From Gracilibacillus dipsosauri (GTDB taxonomy: Bacteria; Bacillota; Bacilli; Bacillales; Amphibacillaceae): DNA of 64,000 nucleotides. The translations under genes and the position numbers were made by a program. Positions 34,305-43,928 of the stretch are shown piece after piece (position 1 is the stretch's first letter; every line of letters starts with the position of its first letter). Where the stretch lies: NCBI RefSeq assembly GCF_003176895.1, contig NZ_QGTD01000005.1, forward strand, positions 372,001 to 436,000, read 5' to 3'. Under the pieces are notes generated by a model, which was given only the letters and a program-made list of their open reading frames with translations, had not been told where the DNA came from and made no database searches.

Positions 34305-35693
34305 CTATTGTAATGACCAAACCTTTAGATTACCTTCTCCTGTAATGGAGAGGCTTCTATTCTGTTTTTGTGGAAAAATTCTTGCTGTAAACACCAATTC
34401 TCCATGGTTCACAAAAATTTCTAGAGACGAGCGATCAAGATAGCACCGGATCTCCAATAAATGATCGGCCACAACAGCCACTCGTTCCTCTCGTTGATGA
34501 CTACTCAGTTTTGGTCTTGTTAATTTGACTTGTTTTGTTGTTGGATCAAAATCTATTGTAGCATAACCAAACAAGTCTATGTGAAGGTTTTCTCTATTTT
34601 CTGGCGTGATAATAAATTCACTAACAGCAGGAACATCACCTGTCCAATTTATCTTTACCTGTGTATCTACTAGTTGATGTTTGCGCAATGCTTGCAATTC
34701 TTTGACAGGCTTTTGATAGATTCGATCCTGATGCATAACTAATTCTCTTGGGAGCGTAAGCTGGTGAATCCAATCATTTTCGATCGTTGGATGAAATGGC
34801 TCATTTTCATCTGCCATCCCCATCCAAGCAATTAAAATGCGTCTGCCTTTCTTATCTAAGGTTGTCTGTGGAGCATAAAAATCAAAGCCATGATCAAGCT
34901 CAAAGAAAGGTCCATGCGTAAAGTCAGTGGTACCCTGCTGCCAATTTCCAATCATATAGCCTGATTGAAAAGTATTCTGATAATGAATGCCATCTGCTTC
35001 GATTCCTTGTGGGGAAAATAGCAAGACATCCTTTTCGCCTAATCGAAAGAAATCGGGACATTCCCACATATAGCCAAAGCCCCCTGCAAGCTGTCCATGA
35101 AATTGCCATTCTTCTAAATCTTTGGAAGAATATAAAACTACACAACCTTCTTCCTCTATTGTCTGTGCACCTAGCACCATATAGTAGTGCTCCGCTTCTT
35201 TCCAAACTTTTGGATCACGGTAATGGGCTGTATATCCTTCTGGGACATCGAGCACGACCCCTTTCTTGTCAAATTTCCTTCCATCCGTAGAAACTGCTAG
35301 GCATTGGTACGATTGACGCTGCCCATTAATTTTCACATTCCCAGTATAATAAAGCTGTAATTTATTTTCGATTGCAATTGCACTCCCTGAATAACAGCCA
35401 TCCTTGTCATACCATGAACTCGGGGCTAAGGCAATTGGTTCTTCCTTCCAATCAATCAAATTACTTGAGCTAACATGTCCCCAATATTTTGCACCATGTC
35501 CTGTCTCAAATGGCATCCATTGATAAAACAGATGGTAAGTGCCTTTCCACTCGATCCAGCCATTTGGATCATTTATTAGTCCTGTTGGTGGTGCGATATG
35601 ATAGCTAGGAAAATAAGGATCCTGCTTTGCTTTTCCTTGAAATTGTTCTATTCGTTTGTATGCAAGTTCTTTCAGTTGTTGATCTTGATTCAT
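34305..35693 (-). CDS. scrB: Sucrose-6-phosphate hydrolase, GH32
   Basis: The 462-aa GH32 enzyme splits sucrose 6-phosphate into glucose 6-phosphate and fructose. The three acidic active-site motifs are present: 'GLINDPNGWIEW' (nucleophile Asp), 'HYRDPKVW' (RDP) and 'MWECPDFFRL' (acid/base Glu). No signal peptide is visible, as expected for a cytoplasmic enzyme. ATG 35693 is preferred to the ATG three codons upstream because AAGGG lies 9 bp before it. Confidence 0.93.
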   Translation of the reverse strand: MNQDQQLKELAYKRIEQFQGKAKQDPYFPSYHIAPPTGLINDPNGWIEWKGTYHLFYQWMPFETGHGAKYWGHVSSSNLIDWKEEPIALAPSSWYDKDGCYSGSAIAIENKLQLYYTGNVKINGQRQSYQCLAVSTDGRKFDKKGVVLDVPEGYTAHYRDPKVWKEAEHYYMVLGAQTIEEEGCVVLYSSKDLEEWQFHGQLAGGFGYMWECPDFFRLGEKDVLLFSPQGIEADGIHYQNTFQSGYMIGNWQQGTTDFTHGPFFELDHGFDFYAPQTTLDKKGRRILIAWMGMADENEPFHPTIENDWIHQLTLPRELVMHQDRIYQKPVKELQALRKHQLVDTQVKINWTGDVPAVSEFIITPENRENLHIDLFGYATIDFDPTTKQVKLTRPKLSSHQREERVAVVADHLLEIRCYLDRSSLEIFVNHGELVFTARIFPQKQNRSLSITGEGNLKVWSLQ

Positions 35694-35727
35694 GTTTAAC
35701 ATCCCTTAATAGATTTTATTTCTTTTT

Positions 35728-37110
35728 TTATTCATCCTTGTAACCGAACAGATACGTAAGTACAAAGGCAACAGCAATACCAACAATATTTACGATTAAA
35801 TAGAGGAAGATTTGCTCATTTAGATATAATAACGTTCCTGGAATGACAGTAATCGCCATACCAGTTGCTTGTAAACGTAAAATATCTGCAAGAAATCCTC
35901 CAATCGCCCCACCAATTAACCCCATGATGAATGGTTTCCCGTAGCGTAGGTTCACACCAAATATTGCTGGCTCTGTAATACCTAGAAATGCCGACAGGGA
36001 GGATGGATAAGCTAGTGCTTTTAATTTTTTTGATTTTGTTTTCACGGCAACCGCTAATGCAGCCCCACCTTGTGCGGCAATGGCAGCAGTAACAATTGGA
36101 TTAAATGGGTTAAACCCTAGATTCTCTAATAATTGGATCTCCAAGAAATTAAAAATATGATGAACACCCGTTATTACAATAATTTGATTGAAAAAGCCTA
36201 TAATTAATCCAGCCAATCCAAACGGTAGCTCTAATACGGCTATCACTCCATCGAAAATGCCATTTTCTACTAGGTGGAGAATTGGCCCTAACACGAATAG
36301 AGACAAAGTAATCATAATAAGCAATACAATAAATGGTGTAACGATTAGATCCAATGCCTCTGGCACCCGTTTACGGAAAAACCTTTCTACTTTAGCACCA
36401 ATCAGACCTGCAAAGAATGCCGGTAAGACAGAGCCCTGATAACCAATAACTGGGATAAAGCCAAGAAAATATAATGGATCTGCATTGCCTTCTGCTACTG
36501 CCCAAGCATTCGGAAGTGCTGGGGAAACCAACATTAACCCAAGTACGAATCCAATGATAGGAGTTCCACCAAATACTCTAAAGGTCGACCATGCTACAAG
36601 TGCTGGTAAAAACACAAAGGCTGTATCTGTTAGCACCTCAGTAAATAATAGAAAGTTATCGGATATACTATCGGGTGTCAGTCCAAAAAGAGATAAGACC
36701 TGTTCCTGTGTCAATAATCCGCGAAGTCCCATAAACAAACCTGTGGCAACAAGAACAGGTATAATAGGAACAAAAACGTCACCAAATGTACGAATCGCTC
36801 GTTGAAAGGCTGTTCCTTGTTTTGCCGCTTCCTGTTTCATTTCGGACTTTGTCGTTCCTGAAACTCCTAGATTGTTGACTTCTTCATAAATACGGTTGAC
36901 TGTCCCTGTACCAAAAATAATTTGATATTGTCCTGAGTTAAAGAAGGCACCTTTCACCTTATCAATCTCTTCTACTTTTTTTTCATTAATTTTGTCTTTG
37001 TCATGAACCATAATTCTAAGTCTTGTCGCACAATGTGCCACAGATTGAACGTTTTCCGGTCCACCTATTGCTTCTACGACTTGTTTGGCAATGTCCTGAT
37101 TGCTACTCAT
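35728..37110 (-). CDS. scrA: PTS sucrose transporter EIIBC
   Basis: The 460-aa protein has an N-terminal EIIB domain with the phosphorylated Cys in 'VAHCATRLRIMV' and a C-terminal EIIC domain of about ten helices from residue 105. 'GITEPAIFGVNLRYGKPF' is the usual EIIC sugar-site motif. It has no EIIA domain, so it relies on an EIIA from elsewhere, as is common for sucrose permeases. The ribosome site AGAGGAGG is strong, and two LacI-type operators and a cre-like site lie upstream. Confidence 0.92.
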   Translation of the reverse strand: MSSNQDIAKQVVEAIGGPENVQSVAHCATRLRIMVHDKDKINEKKVEEIDKVKGAFFNSGQYQIIFGTGTVNRIYEEVNNLGVSGTTKSEMKQEAAKQGTAFQRAIRTFGDVFVPIIPVLVATGLFMGLRGLLTQEQVLSLFGLTPDSISDNFLLFTEVLTDTAFVFLPALVAWSTFRVFGGTPIIGFVLGLMLVSPALPNAWAVAEGNADPLYFLGFIPVIGYQGSVLPAFFAGLIGAKVERFFRKRVPEALDLIVTPFIVLLIMITLSLFVLGPILHLVENGIFDGVIAVLELPFGLAGLIIGFFNQIIVITGVHHIFNFLEIQLLENLGFNPFNPIVTAAIAAQGGAALAVAVKTKSKKLKALAYPSSLSAFLGITEPAIFGVNLRYGKPFIMGLIGGAIGGFLADILRLQATGMAITVIPGTLLYLNEQIFLYLIVNIVGIAVAFVLTYLFGYKDE

Positions 37111-37129
37111 AAATATCCTCCTCTATACA

Positions 37130-37143
37130 TGGTATCGATTCCA
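37130..37143. promoter_or_regulatory. LacI-type operator before scrA
   Basis: TGGTATCGATTCCA is an imperfect palindrome centred on ATCGAT, 20 bp before the scrA start. It also fits the cre consensus with one mismatch, so ScrR and CcpA could both bind. ScrR is the more likely owner since the same core recurs at 37234-37247. Confidence 0.65.
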
Positions 37144-37195
37144 CAACGAGCTAAAAAAATTTTAAAATAGGATTGCTTCTACTTCACACCTAACA

Positions 37196-37210
37196 AGGAA
37201 TCGTTCCCAT
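37196..37210. promoter_or_regulatory. Candidate cre site before scrA
   Basis: On the minus strand ATGGGAACGATTCCT matches the CcpA consensus with one mismatch at a fixed base. It lies between the two ScrR-type operators. Confidence 0.5.
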
Positions 37211-37225
37211 ATTCTTTATTAAAAA

Positions 37226-37255
37226 GAACAATATGGTATCGATCTCATATTGTTC
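37226..37255. promoter_or_regulatory. 30-bp palindrome with a LacI-type core
   Basis: Perfect 10-bp arms GAACAATATG (37226-37235) and CATATTGTTC (37246-37255) enclose GTATCGATCT, whose centre repeats the ATCGAT core of the operator at 37130. It lies 9 bp downstream of the scrR stop and about 115 bp before scrA. It can be a distal ScrR operator and, as an RNA hairpin, could also help end the scrR transcript. Confidence 0.65.
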
Positions 37256-37264
37256 ACGTTTTCA

Positions 37265-38254
37265 TCATACACTATCTCGTTTTAAAAGTCTATAGCTGTG
37301 AATAACCTTTTTTTCTACTTCATCTTCTCCCTCTAATGCTTTCACCATTAATTGTGCCGCTAACGTACCCGCTTCCTCATTTTGAAAATCAATGGTTGTT
37401 AGACTCGGCTCTAAATATTTCGATAAAGTCGACGCACCCGTTGCTCCAATCGCGACATTCTCTGGTATACGGTACTGATGATCCTTCAAATATTGAATAG
37501 CACCAATTGCCATTCGATCTGTGACGACAAACACAGCATCAGGTCTAGATGACGAGGTTTCCATCAATCGCCTCATCGCTTGATATCCTGATTCAATACT
37601 AAAATCCCCTAGCTGAATCCATTGCTCTCTGACGGTAAGATGATATTTTTTCAATGTATCGACATATGCTCTTTTTCTCTCTATTCCGATAGCCGGATCT
37701 TCCTCCCCAACACCGATATAAGCAATTTGGCGATACTTTCTTTCTAGCATATATTCGATCATTTCAACGGTAGCTAGATAATCTGGATAGATAACCGAAG
37801 TAGTCTCAGGCATATCTTGTCCAATGACGACAATCGGAACGCGACTTTCCTGAATGGCCCTCATTAATTCTGTTGAAATATGTGTACCTAATAAGATAAT
37901 TCCATCGACATTACGCGATTGAAGTAAGCGGATAAACTCAATTTCTTTTTCATGATTTAGGGACGTATCGGCTAACAGCACCTGATAGTGATTCTTTTGC
38001 AAGAACTGATTAATCCCGCTGACTACTCGACTGGCGGTTTCTGTGCTGATCTTTGGTAAAATCACACCAATCACACCTGACTTTTTCGTTCGTAATGATT
38101 GAGCAGACTGGCTCGGCATATAGCCGGTATCATGGATGACGTCTTGGATTCTTTTGGCAGCCTCCTCACTCACATAACCATTTTTGTTTAAAAATCGAGA
38201 GACGGTAGATCGAGAAACTCCTGCCATCTTCGCGATATCGTTAATTGTTGTCAT
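37265..38254 (-). CDS. scrR: LacI-family sucrose repressor
   Basis: A 329-aa LacI-type regulator with the helix-turn-helix 'TINDIAKMAGVSRSTVSRFLNKNGYVSEEAAKRI' and a periplasmic-binding-protein-like sugar domain. It sits upstream of and in the same direction as scrA. Matching palindromes lie in the gap between them. It probably represses the scr genes until sucrose or fructose is present. The ribosome site AAGGAGATAAGTA precedes the ATG. Confidence 0.9.
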   Translation of the reverse strand: MTTINDIAKMAGVSRSTVSRFLNKNGYVSEEAAKRIQDVIHDTGYMPSQSAQSLRTKKSGVIGVILPKISTETASRVVSGINQFLQKNHYQVLLADTSLNHEKEIEFIRLLQSRNVDGIILLGTHISTELMRAIQESRVPIVVIGQDMPETTSVIYPDYLATVEMIEYMLERKYRQIAYIGVGEEDPAIGIERKRAYVDTLKKYHLTVREQWIQLGDFSIESGYQAMRRLMETSSSRPDAVFVVTDRMAIGAIQYLKDHQYRIPENVAIGATGASTLSKYLEPSLTTIDFQNEEAGTLAAQLMVKALEGEDEVEKKVIHSYRLLKRDSV

Positions 38255-38389
38255 TACTTATCTCCTTACACAACCTATTTCCCCTTATTCTATCGCATTC
38301 TATCTTCTAGGAAAAGTCATTCTTAGAAAGAAGGCATCAGAAAGTCTAAGTTGGGAGATGCTGTTCACTCTTTTCTTCGCGAATGGATG

Positions 38390-39037
38390 TCAATAGATAA
38401 GTTCATATTTTTCCACGATGAACCCCTGATTATTGTTTTTTATCACTACATCAAAATGCTGATGATATGGATGCATGAATAATTCATATTGTATTCTGCG
38501 CTCTTGATGAGAATCTCTTAGGTATTGAATATCTGTCCCTCTTTCAGATATATCTCGAATTTCTCTTCTCTTGAACTCCGTTTCTCCGTCCGTATATAAA
38601 TAGACCGTCAAATCAAATAATTGTTGACTCAAAAAAGCCATACTCATTCCCTCTATAATAGTTACTTTTTTTGCGGAAGAAATAAACGTGCTTTCTTTAA
38701 AATGTGTGCCAATTGTATAAAAATCTAAACCTTTTCTAATCATGTGAATATCTCTTTCTAATGCGGACAAATGATGGGCTGTAGGATGACATGCGGTCAT
38801 TTTATAATGATGTTCTTCATGGTTATATTCATAATTCAATACGGTGTACTTACGCAGATCCGAGCCGATAATATATGGGTCTGTATTCATGAAATTTAGC
38901 GCTTTATCTCCTAGATAATGGATAAGTTTATTGGCAAAGGTGGTTTTCCCAGAAGCACCATGACCGGAGATTCCTATGATTACTTGTTGATCTTTACTAT
39001 TTATAAAATTAGCTATGTCATCTATTATTTTATCCAT
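38390..39037 (-). CDS. P-loop kinase, uridine kinase-like
   Basis: The 215-aa protein has Walker A GHGASGKTT and later features of the uridine kinase/phosphoribulokinase family, such as 'FMNTDPYIIG', 'VTIIEGMSMAF' and 'RREIRDISERG' as lid. It probably phosphorylates a nucleoside or similar small molecule. True uridine kinases have DxFY after the P-loop, which is replaced here by NTDPY, so the substrate is unsure. ATG 39037 follows AAAGGAGAG; eight further codons upstream have no ribosome site. Confidence 0.75.
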   Translation of the reverse strand: MDKIIDDIANFINSKDQQVIIGISGHGASGKTTFANKLIHYLGDKALNFMNTDPYIIGSDLRKYTVLNYEYNHEEHHYKMTACHPTAHHLSALERDIHMIRKGLDFYTIGTHFKESTFISSAKKVTIIEGMSMAFLSQQLFDLTVYLYTDGETEFKRREIRDISERGTDIQYLRDSHQERRIQYELFMHPYHQHFDVVIKNNNQGFIVEKYELIY

Positions 39038-39082
39038 TATTCTCTCCTTTTTATATTGCATAAGGATTTATGCTGAATGCCT

Positions 39083-39535
39083 TTAATTTTTAATGATCAA
39101 CATGTTAGAGTCATCGAATTCCCAGACTGAGCCATAGGCTACCTCCCAGTAATAACCATCAGGGTCAATGAAATACCCTCCGTATCCACCCCATGATAAA
39201 TTTTGCGGCTCTTTGACTACTTGGGCACCGACTTTTTTGACTAATTGAAAAATATGATTCACCTCGATTTCAGATTTTGCATTATAAGCAAGCGTGATAC
39301 CCGAGAATCCCCCTTTTGACAATTCTGGAGGATGATTTTCGTTGATATCCTTTGCCAATTCCTCGATTGGAAATAACTCTAACTTTGATCCCTCATTTTT
39401 AAAGAACACAATAACAGGCTTTTCCTCGTCACCCGTCACAGATGCTTCAAAACCTATGTCTCGGTAAAACTTCAGCGATTCCCCAATATCCTTTACACCT
39501 AAAGTAATAAGATTAATTCTGTTCATATTAGGCAT
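39083..39535 (-). CDS. VOC-family protein
   Basis: A 150-aa vicinal-oxygen-chelate protein with two beta-alpha-beta-beta-beta units. 'LGVKDIGESLKFYRDIGFEA' opens the first and 'GGYGGYFIDPDGYYWEVAYG' closes the second. The Glu in 'YWEVAY' is a usual metal ligand. Members include glyoxalases, dioxygenases and antibiotic-resistance proteins, and nothing here decides between them. The start could also be the ATG three codons downstream. Confidence 0.8.
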   Translation of the reverse strand: MPNMNRINLITLGVKDIGESLKFYRDIGFEASVTGDEEKPVIVFFKNEGSKLELFPIEELAKDINENHPPELSKGGFSGITLAYNAKSEIEVNHIFQLVKKVGAQVVKEPQNLSWGGYGGYFIDPDGYYWEVAYGSVWEFDDSNMLIIKN

Positions 39536-39653
39536 CAACTCCTAGATAAGATATGACTACTACCATTAGTAGGTCTTACGATGTTCTTCTAGTTAGATTC
39601 GACAAATGATTAAATTTTCCTCTTTTAGGGTGCTAACCTTTGTCTATTTCAAA

Positions 39654-39681
39654 AGGACGTACTTATTGATAGGCGCGTCCT
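39654..39681 (-). terminator. Weak terminator-like hairpin
   Basis: AGGACG (39654-39659) and CGTCCT (39676-39681) pair with a 16-nt loop, with TTTTG following on the minus strand. It overlaps the stop of the VOC gene at 39680. Confidence 0.35.
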
Positions 39682-40054
39682 ACAAAGAATTTTTCTTTTG
39701 TGGGTTAACTCTAAGAATCGTTCCACAGGGATCTGAAATCCAATAGCCCTCTGAATTCTCGTGAACCTCTACTTCGTCTCTTCTATTAATATGATTCTCA
39801 CGCAAATAGTCTGCCGCTACCTTCACATTGTCTGTCTGGAGCTCCAGCCATACATCCTGTTTAGAATAATTGTCCATACAATCCAACCATAGTGTGACAT
39901 CACCAAATTGAAAGGCATGTGATCCGGCCATATTGCCCAAATAGGGTAGCTTGATGACTTCTTTATAAAAATGGACTGTCTCGCTGTATTGATATTTAGG
40001 AATTTTTAGTGCAATGTTATTTCCACCTTTGAATTCTCCCTTTGGTTTGTTCAA
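39680..40054 (-). CDS. VOC-family protein
   Basis: A 124-aa protein of the glyoxalase/bleomycin-resistance fold with 'ALKIPKYQYSETVHFYKEVIKLP' and 'HENSEGYWISDPCGTILRVNP'. It starts with TTG after AAAGGAGG. It is separate in sequence from the VOC gene at 39083. No function can be assigned beyond the fold. Confidence 0.78.
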   Translation of the reverse strand: MNKPKGEFKGGNNIALKIPKYQYSETVHFYKEVIKLPYLGNMAGSHAFQFGDVTLWLDCMDNYSKQDVWLELQTDNVKVAADYLRENHINRRDEVEVHENSEGYWISDPCGTILRVNPQKKNSL

Positions 40055-40222
40055 ACAGACAACCTCCTTTTATCTTTACTCTACCATCTGTTGTTATTCT
40101 TCGTTTCTTCTATATTGCTGTATTGCTACTCCATCACGTAAGAATCATTGTAAAAAACGGGATCTCTATGCAAAATAAAAGCTATTTTGGGGATAGTAAG
40201 CATAAAAGGTGGTGAAAAGAGA

Positions 40223-40519
40223 ATGGATATGGAGATGTTTATGATTATCGGGATTTTAACTGGTAGTATGATTGTTTTATTAAAGCATTGGCCATTGCTT
40301 TTACTTCAGGTTATATATCTGATTATGGCTGGATTTACGGATGGTCTCCTTTTTGTCATTTTGTTCATTGGGCAAATACTGTTTGGTTTCTGGATACTTT
40401 ATCGATTGTTCATGGCGGTTGACTATGATTATACCCTTCAGATGGATCAGATTGAAGTCATTCCACAAAAATACACAAAAGGCGGAAAGCTTGGACGGAA
40501 AAGAAATTTTCTTTTTTAG
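40223..40519 (+). CDS. Small membrane protein, unknown
   Basis: I do not recognise this 98-aa protein. It has three hydrophobic segments (about residues 5-22, 25-43 and 45-65), then a basic tail rich in Lys and Arg (KYTKGGKLGRKRN). ATG 40223 lies 9 bp after AAAGGTGG; a TTG twelve codons upstream has no ribosome site. It precedes the ABC exporter by 87 bp, which has its own promoter. Confidence 0.65.
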   Translation: MDMEMFMIIGILTGSMIVLLKHWPLLLLQVIYLIMAGFTDGLLFVILFIGQILFGFWILYRLFMAVDYDYTLQMDQIEVIPQKYTKGGKLGRKRNFLF

Positions 40520-40559
40520 ATTACATCGAACCCTTTTCCCATCATATTTCGGTATTTTC

Positions 40560-40568
40560 TGCTATAAT
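40560..40568 (+). promoter_or_regulatory. Extended -10 promoter of the ABC exporter
   Basis: TGCTATAAT is a perfect extended -10, 38 bp before the ATG at 40607. The -35 position has no good match, which is usual for extended -10 promoters. Confidence 0.6.
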
Positions 40569-40606
40569 ATGTGAAGCCAAATATCTATAAAGGAGTACAC
40601 ATTCAC

Positions 40607-42331
40607 ATGTTAAAGCAATTTTTTTCTTACTATAAACCACATAAACGGCTATTTATGATTGATTTTACGAGTGCAATCATTGTAGCTATTCTAGAGCTTG
40701 CATTCCCGCTTGCTGTACAATGGCTGATCGATGATTTGTTGTTAGAGGGTAGCTGGAACGTCATTCTGACTGTCTGTATTCTCCTGTTTGCTGTTTATTT
40801 ATTGAGTACCTTCCTTCAATTTATTGTGAGCTATCTTGGACATAAGCTTGGAATAAATATTGAAACAGATATGCGTGAGGAATTATTTGTTCATGTACAA
40901 CGTCAGTCCTTTCGTTTTTTTGATAATACAAAAACAGGACATATTATGAGTCGGATCACGAATGATTTATTCGATATCGGCGAGCTTGCGCATCATGGAC
41001 CAGAGGATGCCTTTATTGCAGTAATGACATTCGCTGGGGCTTTTGGAATTATGTTTACGATTAATCCGACACTTGCTGTCATCGCACTAGTCATTGTTCC
41101 ACTGCTTGTTGTATTAGTTACCTATTGTAATATGGCAATGAATAAGGCATGGCATCAAATGTATGGCAAAATCGCGGATGTTAATGGACGAGTGGAGGAT
41201 GCCGTTTCTGGTGTTCGTGTCGTTCAATCCTTTACTAACGAGGAGTTTGAAATTAATCGTTTCAAAAAAGACAATGGCCTGTTCCGTAAAGCAAAGATTA
41301 AAGCATACAAGGTAATGGCAGGAACGCATTCCAGCATTTATATGATGACAAGATTTCTTACTTTAATCGTCCTAGTTGTTGGTGCATGGTTAAGTCTTCA
41401 TAACAAGCTCTCCTATGGCGAGTTAGTTAGCTTTGTGCTTTACACTAATGTTTTGATTAAACCAGTTGATAAAATCAGTGCATTGTTAGAGCTCTATCCA
41501 AAGGGCATGGCAGGGTTCCGTCGTTTCCGTGAGCTTCTTGCCAAGGATCCGGAAATTGTCGACGCTCCTGATGCCGTTGATGTAGCTAGTTTATCTGGTA
41601 ATATTCAATTCCAACATGTCGATTTTTCCTATGATCAGTATCAGCGTGTCTTAAAGGATATTAGCTTAAAGGTTAACCCTGGTGAGACCGTTGCATTTGT
41701 GGGGCCATCTGGTGCAGGAAAAACGACGATTTGTTCCCTTATTCCTAGATTTTATGATGTGGATAGTGGATCAATCACCATTGATGGAATCGACATTCGG
41801 AAGATGACTAAAAAGTCATTGCGTGATCAAATTGGAATTGTTCAACAGGATGTCTTTCTATTTACCGGTACTGTACGGGAAAACATCGCGTATGGCAAGA
41901 AAGAGGCGACAGAGGAAGAAATTATTGAAGCCGCTAAAAAGGCACACTTAGATGAGGTTATTGCCAGTCTACCTGAAGGATATGATACTCAAATTGGTGA
42001 GCGCGGCTTGAAGCTTTCTGGTGGTCAGAAGCAGCGTTTAGCCATTGCGCGAACATTTCTTAAAAACCCACCGATTCTCATTTTAGATGAGGCGACTTCT
42101 GCCCTAGATACGGAGACAGAAAGATTAATTCAACAATCCTTAGATCAACTGGCAGAAAACCGTACAACACTTGTCATTGCTCATAGACTTGCTACCATTC
42201 GGGATGCCGATCGTGTAGTTGTTGTAACGAAGGACGGCATTGCAGAAGAAGGCACGTATCAAGAATTATTAGCTCGAGATGGTGTTTTTGCAAGACTACA
42301 TGCGATTCAGTATGAACAGAAAGAGGACTAG
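40607..42331 (+). CDS. ABC exporter, fused membrane and ATPase domains
   Basis: A 574-aa half-transporter of the ABC exporter type. Six membrane helices fill about residues 1-310 and the nucleotide-binding domain follows, with Walker A GPSGAGKTT, signature LSGGQKQRLAIARTF and Walker B ILILDEATSALD. It should work as a homodimer, exporting drugs, lipids or peptides. ATG 40607 follows AAAGGAG by 10 bp. A second exporter subunit is not adjacent. Confidence 0.9.
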   Translation: MLKQFFSYYKPHKRLFMIDFTSAIIVAILELAFPLAVQWLIDDLLLEGSWNVILTVCILLFAVYLLSTFLQFIVSYLGHKLGINIETDMREELFVHVQRQSFRFFDNTKTGHIMSRITNDLFDIGELAHHGPEDAFIAVMTFAGAFGIMFTINPTLAVIALVIVPLLVVLVTYCNMAMNKAWHQMYGKIADVNGRVEDAVSGVRVVQSFTNEEFEINRFKKDNGLFRKAKIKAYKVMAGTHSSIYMMTRFLTLIVLVVGAWLSLHNKLSYGELVSFVLYTNVLIKPVDKISALLELYPKGMAGFRRFRELLAKDPEIVDAPDAVDVASLSGNIQFQHVDFSYDQYQRVLKDISLKVNPGETVAFVGPSGAGKTTICSLIPRFYDVDSGSITIDGIDIRKMTKKSLRDQIGIVQQDVFLFTGTVRENIAYGKKEATEEEIIEAAKKAHLDEVIASLPEGYDTQIGERGLKLSGGQKQRLAIARTFLKNPPILILDEATSALDTETERLIQQSLDQLAENRTTLVIAHRLATIRDADRVVVVTKDGIAEEGTYQELLARDGVFARLHAIQYEQKED

Positions 42332-42443
42332 ATTTGTCTTCTTTCTTTTTTTTGCCATCGAGGGGGCTGTGTGCTAGCAAGGATAAAAAGATTCTACCAA
42401 ACATATATATTTAGGGAGTATTTTTTTAAAAGGGGCTGTTTTG

Positions 42444-43928
42444 ATGAAATGTAAGGTGAGGATTTTTATTTATTTTATTCTTCTCGGAATGATGTTAATT
42501 GGGTGTAACCAAAATGATCGCACTACACAGGAGGAGTCAAAAGTAGACTCAGAAATTACAATATTAACACCACTCCATACAGCCGAAACACCCGATCCCA
42601 AAATCGAAGAAAAAATAGAAGAATTAACAGGCGTTCAATTAGACCTTCAGTATGTGCCTGCTAGTAATTATCAAGATCGTATGAGTACAGCCTTTGCAAC
42701 CGGCAATATGCCAGAGGTTGCGAACATACCTATCGAAGGGAACTTTAAAGAAGCAATAAGGGATGGACAGTTTTGGGAGATTGAGCCCTACCTTGATGAA
42801 TTTGAAAATTTAAAGAAGCTAAAGAAGGAAATTTTAGATAATACAAGAGTGGATGGAAAGCTGTATGCTCTCTATCAAGGGCGCCCATTGTCTCGACAAG
42901 GCATTATCTACCGAAAGGATTGGGCAGATAATCTAGGGTTATCCACACCACAAACTACCGAAGAATTTTTTAATATGCTGAAGCAATTTACCGAGAATGA
43001 CCCTGATGGCAACGGCAAAGATGATACAATCGGTTTGGCTGATCGCGGTGATCTAGCATATGGTTCCTTTAACACGATCGCCTCTTGGTTTAATACACCG
43101 AATGAATGGGGAGAAAAAGATGGGGAGCTACTTCCCGCATTTATGTTCCCTGCATATAAGGAAACACTACAATTTATGAGGCAATTACATGAGAAAGGCT
43201 ATATTAATCAAGACTTCCCTGTTACGAGTAAACCGGATCAGCAGGATATGATTAAATCGGGGAAAGCTGGAGCTTATATCGGCTGTATGTGTGATGTTAG
43301 TGCTTTATACAGTGACGGGGTAGCGATAAATCCGGAAATGGAGCTGGATGTCCATAACCAAATAAAAGGACCTCATGGAGAATATCAAATATGGAGTATT
43401 CCAGGATACAATCATCCCTATTTCTTTCCAAAGTCTTCTGTCGAAACAGAGGAGGAATTAAAAACAATTTTGGCCTTTTTTGACAAGATGATGGAGCCTG
43501 AGGTTGCGAATATCGTTTATTGGGGAATAGAGGGGGAGCATTACACGTTAGAGAACGGGAGAGCACTTGCTATCGAGGATAGCGGGAAGCTTGAGCGAGA
43601 AGTTATCCCCTATCAAACACTTGAAATTGGCGAGTCTGATACAAACGGACGCTATGAAGGCGCCTTTCCATTAGAAGCAAGAGAAAAAGCAGAAGCGTTG
43701 TTTAAAGACAATGAAAAATATATTATAAAAAATCCGACCGTTACGTTAGACTCAGCAAACTTTGATTTAAAAAGCGAGGAACTAAATACGATGATAACAG
43801 ATGCAACCTTCAATTATATCTTAGGCGAAATAGACGAAGAAGGCTTTGATCAAGCAATTGCGGATTGGAAAGCAGCTGGTGGAGATGATGTAATCATGGA
43901 ATACAATCAAGCAAATTTAGAAAATTAA
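42444..43928 (+). CDS. Orphan family 1 solute-binding lipoprotein
   Basis: A 494-aa sugar-type binding lipoprotein (lipobox LIGC, Cys21) of the LplA/YtcQ kind: 'LTGVQLDLQYVPASNYQDRMSTAFATGNMPEV', a calcium-loop-like 'DPDGNGKDDTIGL' and 'NPTVTLDSANFDLKSEELNTMITDA' near the end. Such proteins feed oligosaccharides to two-permease ABC importers, but no permease or ATPase lies beside it. It must share permeases encoded elsewhere or act alone, for example as a sensor partner. The start is ATG 42444 after AAAGGGGCTG. Confidence 0.85.
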   Translation: MKCKVRIFIYFILLGMMLIGCNQNDRTTQEESKVDSEITILTPLHTAETPDPKIEEKIEELTGVQLDLQYVPASNYQDRMSTAFATGNMPEVANIPIEGNFKEAIRDGQFWEIEPYLDEFENLKKLKKEILDNTRVDGKLYALYQGRPLSRQGIIYRKDWADNLGLSTPQTTEEFFNMLKQFTENDPDGNGKDDTIGLADRGDLAYGSFNTIASWFNTPNEWGEKDGELLPAFMFPAYKETLQFMRQLHEKGYINQDFPVTSKPDQQDMIKSGKAGAYIGCMCDVSALYSDGVAINPEMELDVHNQIKGPHGEYQIWSIPGYNHPYFFPKSSVETEEELKTILAFFDKMMEPEVANIVYWGIEGEHYTLENGRALAIEDSGKLEREVIPYQTLEIGESDTNGRYEGAFPLEAREKAEALFKDNEKYIIKNPTVTLDSANFDLKSEELNTMITDATFNYILGEIDEEGFDQAIADWKAAGGDDVIMEYNQANLEN

